The notes under the pieces: model-generated
What the model was told of the DNA's origin: nothing
Seen by the model: only the letters and a program-made list of their open reading frames with translations
The model's database searches: none
Shown here: one piece after another, positions 15,447 through 24,826 of the stretch
Numbering within the stretch: the stretch's first letter is position 1
How the letters are laid out: the number at the start of each line of letters is the position of its first letter
NCBI RefSeq assembly: GCF_002933275.1
Contig: NZ_PSSX01000001.1
Coordinates: 434,001 to 498,000 of the forward strand
Length of the DNA: 64,000 nucleotides
From: Marinobacter maroccanus
Lineage (GTDB): Bacteria; Pseudomonadota; Gammaproteobacteria; Pseudomonadales; Oleiphilaceae
Direction: 5' to 3'
Position numbers and translations under genes: made by a program

Positions 15447-17453
15447 ATGTATCCCGAACTCGGACAGCTTGCACTGATTCTCGCGCTGTTGTTGGCAGTG
15501 CTCCTTTCCGTAGTCCCCCTGGCCGGTTCTTTGACCGGCAGGGACAATCTTCAGGCGTTCGCCAGGCCACTTGCATCCGGCATGTTTGTGTTCGTGGGGC
15601 TTGCCTTTGCCGTCCTGACCCATGCCTTTGTGACTGACGACTTTTCAGTGGCCTACGTGGCCAATAACAGCAACAGCCTGTTGCCCTGGTATTACAAGTT
15701 CAGCGCTGTATGGGGCGGTCATGAGGGCTCGTTGCTACTCTGGATACTGATGCTGGCGGGCTGGACATTGGCGGTCGCTATCTTCAGCCGTCGACTGCCG
15801 GCGGTGATGATCTCCCAGGTGCTATCGGTGCTGGGTATGGTCTGCGTCGGCTTCCTGCTGTTTATCGTTATCACCTCCAATCCGTTCGACCGTTTGCTGC
15901 CCAATGTGCCCGCCGATGGCGCGGATCTGAACCCCTTGCTCCAGGATTTCGGGCTGATCGTGCATCCGCCGATGCTCTACATGGGCTATGTTGGTTTTGC
16001 CGTGGCCTTTGCCTTTGCCATTGCCGCCCTGATCAATGGCCGCCTCGATGCCGCCTGGGCCCGCTGGTCGCGGCCCTGGACCACGGTTGCCTGGGCGTTT
16101 CTTTCCCTCGGTATCGCCCTGGGCAGCTGGTGGGCCTATTACGAGCTTGGCTGGGGTGGCTGGTGGTTCTGGGACCCGGTCGAGAATGCTTCACTGTTGC
16201 CCTGGCTTTCCGGTACCGCCCTGATGCATTCGCTGGCGGTCACCGAGAAGCGCGGTGTGTTCAAGAGCTGGACGGTACTGCTGGCCATAGTCACCTTTGC
16301 ACTCAGCCTGCTCGGCACCTTCCTGGTCCGGTCTGGCGTGCTGACATCGGTTCACGCCTTCGCTTCGGATCCGGAGCGGGGAACCTTCCTGCTGGCCCTG
16401 CTGGCAGTGACCGTAATAGCAAGTCTGGCGCTGTATGCGTTCCGGGCACCGGTGGTGCATGTCCGCTCCCGTTATGGCTCTTTGTCCCGGGAAGTGTTCC
16501 TGTTGCTCAACAACGTGCTGCTGGTATCCGCCACGCTTCTGGTAGCAGTCGGCACGCTGTATCCGCTGGTTCTTGATTATCTGGAACTGGGCAAGCTGTC
16601 GATCGGTGAACCGTTCTTCAACCTGACGTTTAGCCCCCTGGCCGTGGCGACCGGCCTGTTGCTGGGTGCCGGCATTTTCTCCCGCTGGAAGAAAACCGAT
16701 GGCGGCTGGCTGGCTCGAAAGCTTCTGTGGCCCCTGGCAATCAGTATTGTGGCTACCACGGCGGTTCTGATCGGTTACGGTGGCTTCAAGCCCTGGGCGT
16801 TCCTCGGTATTTTCTCCGCCATGTGGGTAACGGTTGCCACTTTCTGGGATCTCTGGGACAAGTCCTCTTCCCGAAAGGGCCGACTGTACGGTCTCAAGCG
16901 GCAGTCGCGCAGCTATTACGGCATGGTACTCGGGCATCTGGGTCTGGCCATTACCATGGCAGGCGCTACGGTTGTCTCCAATTACGGCATTGAGCGTGAT
17001 GTCCGTATGGTACCCGGCGATGTCGCGACCGTCGGCGATTACCAGTTTGTGTTCCGGGATATCGGCGCGCGTCAGGGACCGAACTTTACGGCTCAGTACG
17101 GCACCTTTGATGTCATGCTGGACGGCGAGCGTATTTCCGTGCTCCATCCCGAGAAACGCCAGTACTCTGTCGGCATGAGCGTCATGACTGAGGCCGATAT
17201 CGACGCCGGTCTGTTCCGGGACATCTTTGTAGCTATTGGTGAGCGCATCACCGACGAAGCCTGGGCCATCCGGCTGCAATACAAGCCGCTGATTCGCTGG
17301 CTCTGGCTGGGCTCCCTGTTTATGGCCGCCGGCGGCTTCCTGGCCATCGCTGATCGCCGCTACCGGATTCGGGAGGGAGCTGACAAGAAGGTGCAGGTCG
17401 GCACTGCCGCGCCCGAGACAGGTTCTGCGACGTCCGCTGGAGCTGCCTCATGA
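15447..17453 (+). CDS. ccmF: CcmF, cytochrome c heme lyase subunit
   Basis: 668-residue polytopic membrane protein that attaches heme to apocytochrome c with CcmH and CcmI. The WWD domain is seen as WGGWWFWDPVENASLLPW; other conserved segments are WGGHEGSLLLW and HPPMLYMGYVGF. The ATG at 15447 has CTGGAGG immediately upstream; a TTG one codon earlier is not needed. It overlaps ccmG by 4 bp (ATGA). Confidence 0.97.
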   Translation: MYPELGQLALILALLLAVLLSVVPLAGSLTGRDNLQAFARPLASGMFVFVGLAFAVLTHAFVTDDFSVAYVANNSNSLLPWYYKFSAVWGGHEGSLLLWILMLAGWTLAVAIFSRRLPAVMISQVLSVLGMVCVGFLLFIVITSNPFDRLLPNVPADGADLNPLLQDFGLIVHPPMLYMGYVGFAVAFAFAIAALINGRLDAAWARWSRPWTTVAWAFLSLGIALGSWWAYYELGWGGWWFWDPVENASLLPWLSGTALMHSLAVTEKRGVFKSWTVLLAIVTFALSLLGTFLVRSGVLTSVHAFASDPERGTFLLALLAVTVIASLALYAFRAPVVHVRSRYGSLSREVFLLLNNVLLVSATLLVAVGTLYPLVLDYLELGKLSIGEPFFNLTFSPLAVATGLLLGAGIFSRWKKTDGGWLARKLLWPLAISIVATTAVLIGYGGFKPWAFLGIFSAMWVTVATFWDLWDKSSSRKGRLYGLKRQSRSYYGMVLGHLGLAITMAGATVVSNYGIERDVRMVPGDVATVGDYQFVFRDIGARQGPNFTAQYGTFDVMLDGERISVLHPEKRQYSVGMSVMTEADIDAGLFRDIFVAIGERITDEAWAIRLQYKPLIRWLWLGSLFMAAGGFLAIADRRYRIREGADKKVQVGTAAPETGSATSAGAAS

Positions 17454-17986
17454 AGCGGTTCCTGCTGTTTCTGCCGCTGTTGATCGCCCTTGTTGTCGGC
17501 ATAGTGCTGTTTGCCGGTATCGGTAAGGATCCAACCAGGCTTGAATCGGCCCTGGTTGGCAAACCGGTTCCTGAATTCATCCTGAAAGATCTGCACAACC
17601 CGGAGACCATGCTGGATCAAAGCCTGTTTCAGGGGCAGGTTACGCTGTTGAATGTCTGGGGCACCTGGTGCCCTGCCTGCAAGGATGAGCACGACGATCT
17701 GATGTGGCTTGCCGAGGAGAAAGGCGTCAACATCATTGGTCTGAACTACAAAGACAACCGCGAAGATGCTCTGGTTTGGCTCGATCGTCTGGGTGACCCG
17801 TACCGGAAAACCATCTACGACCCACGGGGCACCCTCGGATTTGATCTGGGGGTTTATGGCGCGCCGGAAACCTTTGTGATCGATGCCAATGGCATGGTGC
17901 GCTTCCGCCACGTGGGCGTGGTCAATGAGACGGTCTGGGAACAGACATTGCTGCCTGTGATCAATGACGTTCAGGGGAATGGCTGA
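17450..17986 (+). CDS. ccmG: CcmG (DsbE), thiol:disulfide reductase
   Basis: 178 residues. An N-terminal membrane anchor (about 3-22) is followed by a thioredoxin-like domain with the CPAC active site in GTWCPACKDEH, and the cis-Pro region is VYGAPETFVID. It keeps apocytochrome c haem-binding cysteines reduced in the periplasm. Overlaps ccmF (ATGA) and ccmH (TGATG). Confidence 0.97.
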   Translation: MKRFLLFLPLLIALVVGIVLFAGIGKDPTRLESALVGKPVPEFILKDLHNPETMLDQSLFQGQVTLLNVWGTWCPACKDEHDDLMWLAEEKGVNIIGLNYKDNREDALVWLDRLGDPYRKTIYDPRGTLGFDLGVYGAPETFVIDANGMVRFRHVGVVNETVWEQTLLPVINDVQGNG

Positions 17987-18459
17987 TGGTCAGGATCATT
18001 TTTTTGGTGTTGGCGCTTTTGCTGCCCGGTGTCGCTGCAGCCGATGTGGCCGATGTGTACGATTTTTCGGATCGGGCCCAGGAGCAGCGCTACCAGAACC
18101 TGATCGCGGAATTGCGCTGCCCGAAATGCCAGAATCAGAACATTGCCGACTCTAACGCGCCTATCTCCAAGGACATGAGGGCCGTCGTCTACCGGATGAT
18201 GAAAGACGGTGCCAGTAACGAGGAGATCATCGAGTCCCTGGTTGGCAGGTTCGGAGAGTTCGTTCGCTACAAGCCCGAGTTGGACAGCCGGACTTTTCTG
18301 CTCTGGGCGACACCGGCCATTGCGGTCTTCGGCGGGCTTCTGGTGGTGGCCGGTGTGGTCATCCGCTCCCGACGGGCCGGGCCCGAAAGCCCGGCACTGA
18401 GTGCCGAGGAAAAAGCCCGGGTCGACAAAATGCTGGCAGACGAGGACAAGCCGTCCTGA
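17986..18459 (+). CDS. ccmH: CcmH, cytochrome c maturation thiol oxidoreductase
   Basis: 157 residues with a cleavable signal peptide (residues 1-17, ending near VAAAD), a periplasmic domain with the redox motif LRCPKCQNQNIADSNAP, and one C-terminal transmembrane helix (about 103-122). It works with CcmG in apocytochrome thiol chemistry and with CcmF in heme ligation. Confidence 0.96.
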   Translation: MVRIIFLVLALLLPGVAAADVADVYDFSDRAQEQRYQNLIAELRCPKCQNQNIADSNAPISKDMRAVVYRMMKDGASNEEIIESLVGRFGEFVRYKPELDSRTFLLWATPAIAVFGGLLVVAGVVIRSRRAGPESPALSAEEKARVDKMLADEDKPS

Positions 18460-18527
18460 AGCTGGCTTTGCCCGGGATATCCTGGCTGCTACCTCATTCT
18501 TAATTCTGAACCTGTGACTGATACTCC

Positions 18528-19796
18528 ATGACTGACACTTTCTGGATTGCCGCAACGGTACTGATTATTCTTGCCCTTTTGTTTGTGTTGTACCCGGTCT
18601 TCTTTCATCGGCTTGGTGCGAGGAAGCAGACGGACCTGAAAAACCAGAATCTGATGGCCTACCGCTCCCGGATGAAGGAGCTTGATAGTGAATACGAGGC
18701 CGGTATTCTGGATGATGAAAATTATCGCCAACTCAAGGAAGAGCTCGCCGGAAGCATGCTGGACGATGTTCCCGAGCAGGAACCGGTGAGGCCCATGATC
18801 AGCGGTCGCAGGAGTGCCATGGCAGTGGCGCTGGTGTCGATTCTTCTGATCCCCGCGGCTACCGTTTACCTGTATGAGCGTTGGGGAGCGATGGACCGGG
18901 TTGAGCAGTTCATCACCATGCAGGAAATGGGCGCCACCGACGGTTCCAGACAGGCCCAGATGATGGAACTTTCCGGGCAGCTGCGAGAGCGGCTGGAGGC
19001 CAGCCCGGATAATCCGGAGGGCTGGGCGATGCTGGGGCGCACCTACATGCGCCTGGAGCGCTATGACGATGCGGCCTGGGCATTCAGGCAGCTGGCCGGC
19101 AGTGTGAATGACGATGACAGGGCCGAAGCCGTTGCCTATGGCCTCTCTGCCCAGGCGCTGTTCTTCGGTAGTCAGGGTGCCATGACGCAAGAGGTTACTG
19201 CAGCCATTGAACAGGCTCGTGAGCTGAACCCGGACGAAGTTAATGCTCTTGGGTTGTTGGGCATCAATGCCTTCAGCCAGGAGAATTATCGGGAAGCCAT
19301 AGAGTACTGGGAGCGAATACAAACCGTTGCACCAGACCACCCTCAGATCGCTTCAATCCGGGAAGGGATTCGTGAAGCCTACACCCGTCTTGGCGAGGAA
19401 CCACCGGCACAGGTGGCCGAAGCGCAAGCATCCGGAGCCGGAGTGACCGTTCGGGTGACTCTTGCCGAGGACTTCCGGGATCAGGTGCCGGCCGATACCA
19501 CGCTGTTCTTGTTTGCCCGTCAGGCCAATGTTCGGCAGGGTCCACCTCTGGCCGTTGCCAGGCTGACGGCCGACCAGCTGCCGGTGGAAATCCGCCTGGA
19601 CGACCGGTATGCGATGTCACCCAAGGCTACCATTTCCAGTGTTAACGAGGTCGTCGTGACGGCCCGTCTTAGTCGTTCCGGCAATGTCAGCGCCCAGGCG
19701 GGTGACTGGCAGGGCAGTACCGACGCGCCCATAGCGGTAAACGAAAGCCAGGACGCGCCGGTAGCGGTTGTAATCGATCAGCAACTGATCGATTAA
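18528..19796 (+). CDS. ccmI: CcmI, TPR apocytochrome c chaperone
   Basis: 422 residues: an N-terminal membrane helix, a cytoplasmic segment with YRSRMKELDSEYEAG, a second helix (about 90-108), then periplasmic TPR repeats (GWAMLGRTYMRLERYDDAAWAF, LGLLGINAFSQENYREAIEYW) and a C-terminal beta domain. It binds the C-terminus of apocytochromes for the CcmFH lyase. Last gene of the operon, ending only 3 bp from the converging BatD-like gene; no terminator is seen between them. Confidence 0.94.
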   Translation: MTDTFWIAATVLIILALLFVLYPVFFHRLGARKQTDLKNQNLMAYRSRMKELDSEYEAGILDDENYRQLKEELAGSMLDDVPEQEPVRPMISGRRSAMAVALVSILLIPAATVYLYERWGAMDRVEQFITMQEMGATDGSRQAQMMELSGQLRERLEASPDNPEGWAMLGRTYMRLERYDDAAWAFRQLAGSVNDDDRAEAVAYGLSAQALFFGSQGAMTQEVTAAIEQARELNPDEVNALGLLGINAFSQENYREAIEYWERIQTVAPDHPQIASIREGIREAYTRLGEEPPAQVAEAQASGAGVTVRVTLAEDFRDQVPADTTLFLFARQANVRQGPPLAVARLTADQLPVEIRLDDRYAMSPKATISSVNEVVVTARLSRSGNVSAQAGDWQGSTDAPIAVNESQDAPVAVVIDQQLID

Positions 19797-19799
19797 TAC

Positions 19800-21536
19800 T
19801 CAGGAGAGGCCCTTCGGGTAGAGTGGCGGCAGATCGGCGCTGGTTTGGGCCTGTCTTTGTTTCCGTATCTTCTCAAGGGCCCGCGCCAATGGCCGACCAT
19901 CCCAGGTGTCGTTCTCGTGTCCGGGCGCAAAAAGCCGGGCCTGCAGCCTTCTGAGTTCCACGGCCAGTGTCTCATCGGCGAAATGATCGACAACGTCAGA
20001 TGCAGAACGGAAGCCGTGGCCGGGCGAGTGCAGATTTGCCCACTCCACCACAAGTTCCGGTGTCACTGCTGTGCCGTCCCTCGCGGCCTTGATCAGACGG
20101 TCGAACGCGGCATCTTCATCCCGGCTGTCAGTCTGTGCCGGAGTGGCTTTCCGGCCTTTGCCTGACCACCACCATGCCACTAACGTCCCGGCCCAGAGAA
20201 TTCCCAGTGCCAGGGCGAGCCACTGCCAGGGTCCGGTTTCGTCCGATGCCGGGTTAACCGGGGGTTCAGTGGTAGCGGCATCCGGTTCCGGGCCTGACTT
20301 GCCCTGGTCGCTTTGCGAAGACGTATTAGCGGCAACGGCATTCGGGTCTTTCACCGTCAGTGTTTGCTCCGGGATCACCGCAACCCGTTCCCGGTCCGCT
20401 TCCGTATCCCACCAGGCGATGCGAATGGCGGGCAGGGTCATCTGGCCAGCCTTAACAGGCACCAGAGCCACGGACTGGTTCAGTGAGGATGTGAGGCCAG
20501 CGGGCGTGGTTTCGGTCTGGCGCTCAGGCTCTTCCGGATAACTTCTTAATCCGTCCGGTACGGTATCAGGCAACGGTGGCAGGGCCTCTGCGGGCAGGCC
20601 CGCCGCCGTCAGCTTGATTTCCCGGGTAATGTTTTCACCGGTGGCGACCTCCAGAGACGGTGGAAGCCCGGACTCGTCAAGCGCTACGCCAGTTGCCGGC
20701 AGCCAGGTTTCACCAGAGAATTGTGCAGGTACATCCTTGACCGGAACTTCAAACAACTCCTTGCTGTCCCGCAGAAAGCGGAGGCTGCCGGAAGCGTCTC
20801 TGGCCTGGCCCTCGAACCGGATCGGAGGCAGTTTCAGGGTCCCCGGACGCTGGGGGAATAGCGCGTACCGGCGTTCCACAACGCGATAGCGAACACCGTC
20901 GCGATAGCGTGAAAATTCCTGCTGCCTGCCCAAAGACTCGATAATGACATGGGGATGGGTAGGCTCGGATAGCTCTCCACGAATAAGGTTGCCCCGGAAA
21001 AAAAGCCGAACGGTCAGTATCAACTGTTCCTGCACATACACTTCATCTTTGTCGGCAGACAGCTCGATAAAGCTGTCCCGGCCAGGAGCGGTCTGATCCG
21101 GTGGTGAGCCATCCACCACCTCTACGGTAACCGGCTCTGAGACTGCCCCTTTAAAGGTGAGTGCCGGGATGGTCAGCTCGCCGGTGGTTTTCGGTGCAAG
21201 CTGGTAGGTCCAGGTAATCTCGCCCATCATCTGGCTGTTAACGGTGCGGATACTGTATTGCTGGTTCTGGGCCAGAATTTCAAAATCCGGTTCCACTTTC
21301 TCGATATCCGGCTTGGGCAGGCTGGACATGTCGAAGTCAAACAGGTTGCCCAGGTTGATATCGATCTCCATGCTGCCCTTCACGGTCAGTGTGAGGACCT
21401 CACCCTCGTAGAGGCGGGTCCGGTCCGGCTCGACCGTCAGTTGCTGTGACTGTGCCTGGGCCGGCAGCCAGATTACTGTTAAGAGTACCGTCAACAGAAA
21501 CAGAGAGACGGCGGGTGTAATCAGCCGTTTTACCAT
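19800..21536 (-). CDS. BatD-family protein
   Basis: 578 residues. An N-terminal signal peptide (about 1-28, ending LPAQAQS) is followed by repeated immunoglobulin-like beta domains, a transmembrane helix near 442-460 (WLALALGILWAGTLVAWWW), and a cytoplasmic helical tail. BatD is the oxygen-tolerance protein family of moxR-bat operons. It is the last gene of the minus-strand operon and overlaps the preceding BatB/C-like gene by 7 bp. Function is inferred from family and context. Confidence 0.88.
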   Translation of the reverse strand: MVKRLITPAVSLFLLTVLLTVIWLPAQAQSQQLTVEPDRTRLYEGEVLTLTVKGSMEIDINLGNLFDFDMSSLPKPDIEKVEPDFEILAQNQQYSIRTVNSQMMGEITWTYQLAPKTTGELTIPALTFKGAVSEPVTVEVVDGSPPDQTAPGRDSFIELSADKDEVYVQEQLILTVRLFFRGNLIRGELSEPTHPHVIIESLGRQQEFSRYRDGVRYRVVERRYALFPQRPGTLKLPPIRFEGQARDASGSLRFLRDSKELFEVPVKDVPAQFSGETWLPATGVALDESGLPPSLEVATGENITREIKLTAAGLPAEALPPLPDTVPDGLRSYPEEPERQTETTPAGLTSSLNQSVALVPVKAGQMTLPAIRIAWWDTEADRERVAVIPEQTLTVKDPNAVAANTSSQSDQGKSGPEPDAATTEPPVNPASDETGPWQWLALALGILWAGTLVAWWWSGKGRKATPAQTDSRDEDAAFDRLIKAARDGTAVTPELVVEWANLHSPGHGFRSASDVVDHFADETLAVELRRLQARLFAPGHENDTWDGRPLARALEKIRKQRQAQTSADLPPLYPKGLS

Positions 21537-23341
21537 GGTGTATCGCCCTCATCGGATGGAGTCTGGCGTTGTTGATACTGCTGCAGGAACTTGCGCTGAA
21601 GTAAGCCGCCCGGGTTATCCGGGACTCGTCTGAGCCATTGTTCCTGGCTCTGGGTCAGCGGCGTTTCAGAAATAGGGGCGGGTGCCTGCGCCTGGCCTGA
21701 CGGTGAGTCCCTCTCGCCGGATGCCTGCTCGGGATTGCCTTCCTCGCCGGGCTCCTGCTGGTTCTGCTCATCGCCTTGATTGTTCTGCTGATCTTGTTTG
21801 CCGGTCGAGGACTGGCTGTTTTCAGGGTTTTGCTGTTGATTATTCCCTGAGTTGCCGGAATTCTCGCTCTCACTGTTTCCATCCTGATTCTGACGGTTTT
21901 GTTGCTGATCGCCTTCGCCTCCCTCGTTGCTGGAGGAGTCCGACGAATCCTGCTGGCTGCCTTCCTGGCTCTGGTTCTGCTGATTCAGAAGTTCCTCGAC
22001 AATCTTCCGGTTGTGTCGGGCATCCGCCATGTCAGGCGCTTTTTCCAGGGCCGCATCGTAGGCGGCCAGAGCCTCTTCCAGTTTGCCGGCACGGGCCAGT
22101 GCGTTGCCCCGGTTATAACTGGCACGCGGGCCCTGTGACCGGGCAAACGCCTGGGCCGCGCTATCGAACTGGCCGGAACGATACAGTGCGGAACCCCGCC
22201 ATTCCGGGTCGTCCAGCTGCCGGGCGGCTGTTTCCGGGCTCTTCTCAATCAGCTCAGGGGCTCTCTGATCCTGCCGTTGCCAGAGTTCATCCCAGCTTAT
22301 GGCGGCAGCCGGCTGTGGCCAGATCGGCAACAGGATCAGGGCGAAGGCACTGAAGGCACCGCGGCGCCAGCCAAGCAAAACCAGGGGAAGGGCGAGCCAG
22401 AGCAGCCAGTAGCCGTCATCCTGCCAGCGACTGACCGTTAGGCCGTCTTCTGATGCCTGCCAGTCGTCACCGTCCTTCGGGCTCAGGTTCAGGGATTGAA
22501 CATCGGTATCATCCAGGGTCAGCTCATGGCTCTGGCCGCCGGTGCTGCGAGCGAGGTCCGCCAGCGCCTCCGGGTTGGCCCGACTGATAACAATATCGCC
22601 GTTCTCGCGGATAAATCCGCGCCGGGCCAGTGGGATGGGGCCACCTCCCTCGGTCCCGACAACGAGAGTATTAAGCGCGTAACCGGTGCCAGAAAGGGTG
22701 TCCCGGATGGTCCCGGCGTAACGATCGTTGATGTCGTCAGTGATCAGCAGAATGCGGCCTTCCCCCGGGGCCCCCTGCTGAAGTAACTCCTTTGCCCGGG
22801 CAATTGCGAGATCCGCCCGGTTCCCTGTGGCTGGCATGATGACCGGATCCAGTACATTGAGCATACCTTCAATGGTGCGGCCATCATCCGTTAATGGTGT
22901 CACCACGTGGGCGTCGCCGGAAAAGACAAGCAGGCCGGTCAGGCTGCCTTCCCGAAGCTCAAGAATGTCCCGGATTTTCCGTTTGGCCCGGGTCAGGCGA
23001 TCCGGCTCTACGTCTGTGGCCAACATGGACAGGGAGAGATCCAGTGCAATCACAAGACTGTCGCCCGGTTGTTTCAGGGGGGTGGGTGCTTCCCGCCAGG
23101 CAGGGCCGGCCAGCGCCAGGGACAGAATGATCAGGGCAGCGGAGGCCGTGGCCAGAGGCGAGTTTGTCGCTTTTCCCGAGCGGCCGTCATGACGAATCAG
23201 CGGCGCCAGCAAACGGGCCGGAATAAGCCGGGACCAGCCGCTGTCGCCCAGACGCATTTGCCGGAATGCCAGATACAGGATCGGTAACAGCAGGAGCAGC
23301 AAGAGCCAGAACGGCCGCAAAAAATGAAAGTCAGCCCACAT
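21530..23341 (-). CDS. BatB/BatC-like protein: VWA domain plus TPR
   Basis: 603 residues combining what are two genes in other species. Two N-terminal helices flank a von Willebrand A domain with MIDAS motif ALDLSLSMLATD; further helices lie near 300-330, then TPR repeats (YNRGNALARAGKLEEALAAY) and a long Gln/Asn/Ser/Gly-rich low-complexity tail. The ATG at 23341 is chosen over an upstream in-frame start because of a very strong GGAGGAGG-type site immediately before it. It overlaps the batA-like gene by 11 bp. Confidence 0.88.
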   Translation of the reverse strand: MWADFHFLRPFWLLLLLLLPILYLAFRQMRLGDSGWSRLIPARLLAPLIRHDGRSGKATNSPLATASAALIILSLALAGPAWREAPTPLKQPGDSLVIALDLSLSMLATDVEPDRLTRAKRKIRDILELREGSLTGLLVFSGDAHVVTPLTDDGRTIEGMLNVLDPVIMPATGNRADLAIARAKELLQQGAPGEGRILLITDDINDRYAGTIRDTLSGTGYALNTLVVGTEGGGPIPLARRGFIRENGDIVISRANPEALADLARSTGGQSHELTLDDTDVQSLNLSPKDGDDWQASEDGLTVSRWQDDGYWLLWLALPLVLLGWRRGAFSAFALILLPIWPQPAAAISWDELWQRQDQRAPELIEKSPETAARQLDDPEWRGSALYRSGQFDSAAQAFARSQGPRASYNRGNALARAGKLEEALAAYDAALEKAPDMADARHNRKIVEELLNQQNQSQEGSQQDSSDSSSNEGGEGDQQQNRQNQDGNSESENSGNSGNNQQQNPENSQSSTGKQDQQNNQGDEQNQQEPGEEGNPEQASGERDSPSGQAQAPAPISETPLTQSQEQWLRRVPDNPGGLLQRKFLQQYQQRQTPSDEGDTPW

Positions 23342-24362
23342 TTGGTTCCTCCTCCTTCCTGCCCCGCCGGGAGTCAGCAACAAGCTCCCGGCCGTGGCGA
23401 ACCAGGAACAAAGTCAGCCACAGGAGCACTGCCAGGCCGGCGGGCCAGACATAGAGTTCGGTCACTGGCCGATAGAACTTGCCCTCCAGCTCGATAGGTT
23501 CGAGTTGATCAATGCTCTCATAGATGAGCTCCAGCTCTGGCAGGCTGCGTGCGCGGAAATACTCTCCGCCGGTTTGCTGGGCCATCCGGGTCAGCAGGCT
23601 CTCGTCCAGATCTCTGGAGGGGTTAACCCGGCGCGAGCCCAGCAGACCGCGCTGAACCATGGATTCGGCGCCAATGCCGATGGTGTACAGTCGAATGCTG
23701 GCGGCGGCGGCGATTTCGGTGGCCTTGTCGGGGGTAATTTCGCCGGCGGTATTGGCGCCATCGGTCAGCAGGACCACAACGCGCTGGTCCTGGGGCCGGT
23801 TTCTCAGCCGCTTGGTTGCCAGACCCACCGCGTCGCCAATGGCGGTGGCGCGCCCGGCCATTCCCAGACCTGCCTCCCGCATCAGGGTTCTGACGGTTTC
23901 AAGATCAAAGGTGAGGGGAGCCTGAACGTAGGGCTCGGTACCGAACAGGATCAGACCGAGCCGGTCACCCTGGCGGCGAGAGATGAAGTCATCAAGCACC
24001 CGTTTGACCGCCTGCAGGCGATTAATGCTCCGGCCCTGAAGGACCATGTCCTGCTCATCCATGCTGGGAGAAATGTCGACAACCAGCATCAGATCGCGGC
24101 CGGAAACCGGCATCTGTACCTGCTCGCCGACATGCTGTGGCCGTGCCAATGCAATCACCAGAAGCGTCCACATGACAAACAGCAACAGTTGTTGCCAGAG
24201 TGGAACAGCATTGCCCCGACGACTCACGCCGGGCAGGTCCGACAGCCAGTGGCCAACCGGCAGCACCGGCGCGTCGACCGGTTGCCCTCCGGGCTTGCGC
24301 CATTTCAGGATCAGCGGTAACAGCACCAGAACCAGTACCCAGGGCCAGGCAAGATTCAGCAT
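23331..24362 (-). CDS. BatA-like VWA domain membrane protein
   Basis: About 343 residues: an N-terminal hydrophobic helix, a second near residue 55, a von Willebrand A domain with MIDAS motif VVDISPSMDEQD and conserved VVLLTDGANT, and a C-terminal helix (WPAGLAVLLWLTLFLV). The ATG at 24362 follows GGGAGGG and starts MLNLAWPW as in homologues. Probable client or partner of the MoxR ATPase encoded upstream. Confidence 0.9.
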   Translation of the reverse strand: MLNLAWPWVLVLVLLPLILKWRKPGGQPVDAPVLPVGHWLSDLPGVSRRGNAVPLWQQLLLFVMWTLLVIALARPQHVGEQVQMPVSGRDLMLVVDISPSMDEQDMVLQGRSINRLQAVKRVLDDFISRRQGDRLGLILFGTEPYVQAPLTFDLETVRTLMREAGLGMAGRATAIGDAVGLATKRLRNRPQDQRVVVLLTDGANTAGEITPDKATEIAAAASIRLYTIGIGAESMVQRGLLGSRRVNPSRDLDESLLTRMAQQTGGEYFRARSLPELELIYESIDQLEPIELEGKFYRPVTELYVWPAGLAVLLWLTLFLVRHGRELVADSRRGRKEEEPNVG

Positions 24363-24826
24363 TTCTGCCCTCCCAGCCACAACCGGGCGAACGCCAGTGC
24401 CTCGGTGGGCTCAGCGGAAACTTTGGGACGCCAGGCACTGGAGACCAGTGCCTCGGCAACCGGTCGGGAGGCAATCCGGTCCCTGGGGGCGGTGGCCAGC
24501 AGAAATTCCACCCAGGCATCGCCAGACAGTGCTTCCGGGTGTTGGTCCGGGTAGCGCTCACGGGCGGCCTGCTTGAGCAGCATGTTCAGTTGTACGAACC
24601 ACCAGGGCTCGGACGCCGCAATTCGCTCCAGCCTGGCAAGTTCGGTCCGTGCGGTCCGGAACCAGCGATTCCTTCTCCGTCGCCTGATCAGCAGGCAGAT
24701 GAGCGCCGCGAGGCCGGTGACGATCAGGATCGCCAGAACCCACCAACCCGGCGCCGGCGGCCAGAAACCACCGGTTTCGGGCAGGTGAATATCCCTGAGC
24801 TGGCTGAGCGGATCCTGCGGGTTCAT
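24356..24826 (-). CDS. DUF4381 membrane protein
   Basis: 156 residues. The start MNPQDPLSQLRDIHLPE is typical of DUF4381; one transmembrane helix follows (about 25-47, WWVLAILIVTGLAALICLL), then a helical cytoplasmic domain. The ATG at 24826 overlaps the stop of the DUF58 gene (ATGA), which supports this start over a longer frame. Conserved member of moxR-bat operons; molecular role unknown. Confidence 0.85.
   Translation of the reverse strand: MNPQDPLSQLRDIHLPETGGFWPPAPGWWVLAILIVTGLAALICLLIRRRRRNRWFRTARTELARLERIAASEPWWFVQLNMLLKQAARERYPDQHPEALSGDAWVEFLLATAPRDRIASRPVAEALVSSAWRPKVSAEPTEALAFARLWLGGQKC

Noticed and set aside
16191-17279. 362-residue minus-strand frame
   Set aside because: Antisense to ccmF; product is low in hydrophobic structure and has no recognisable domain.
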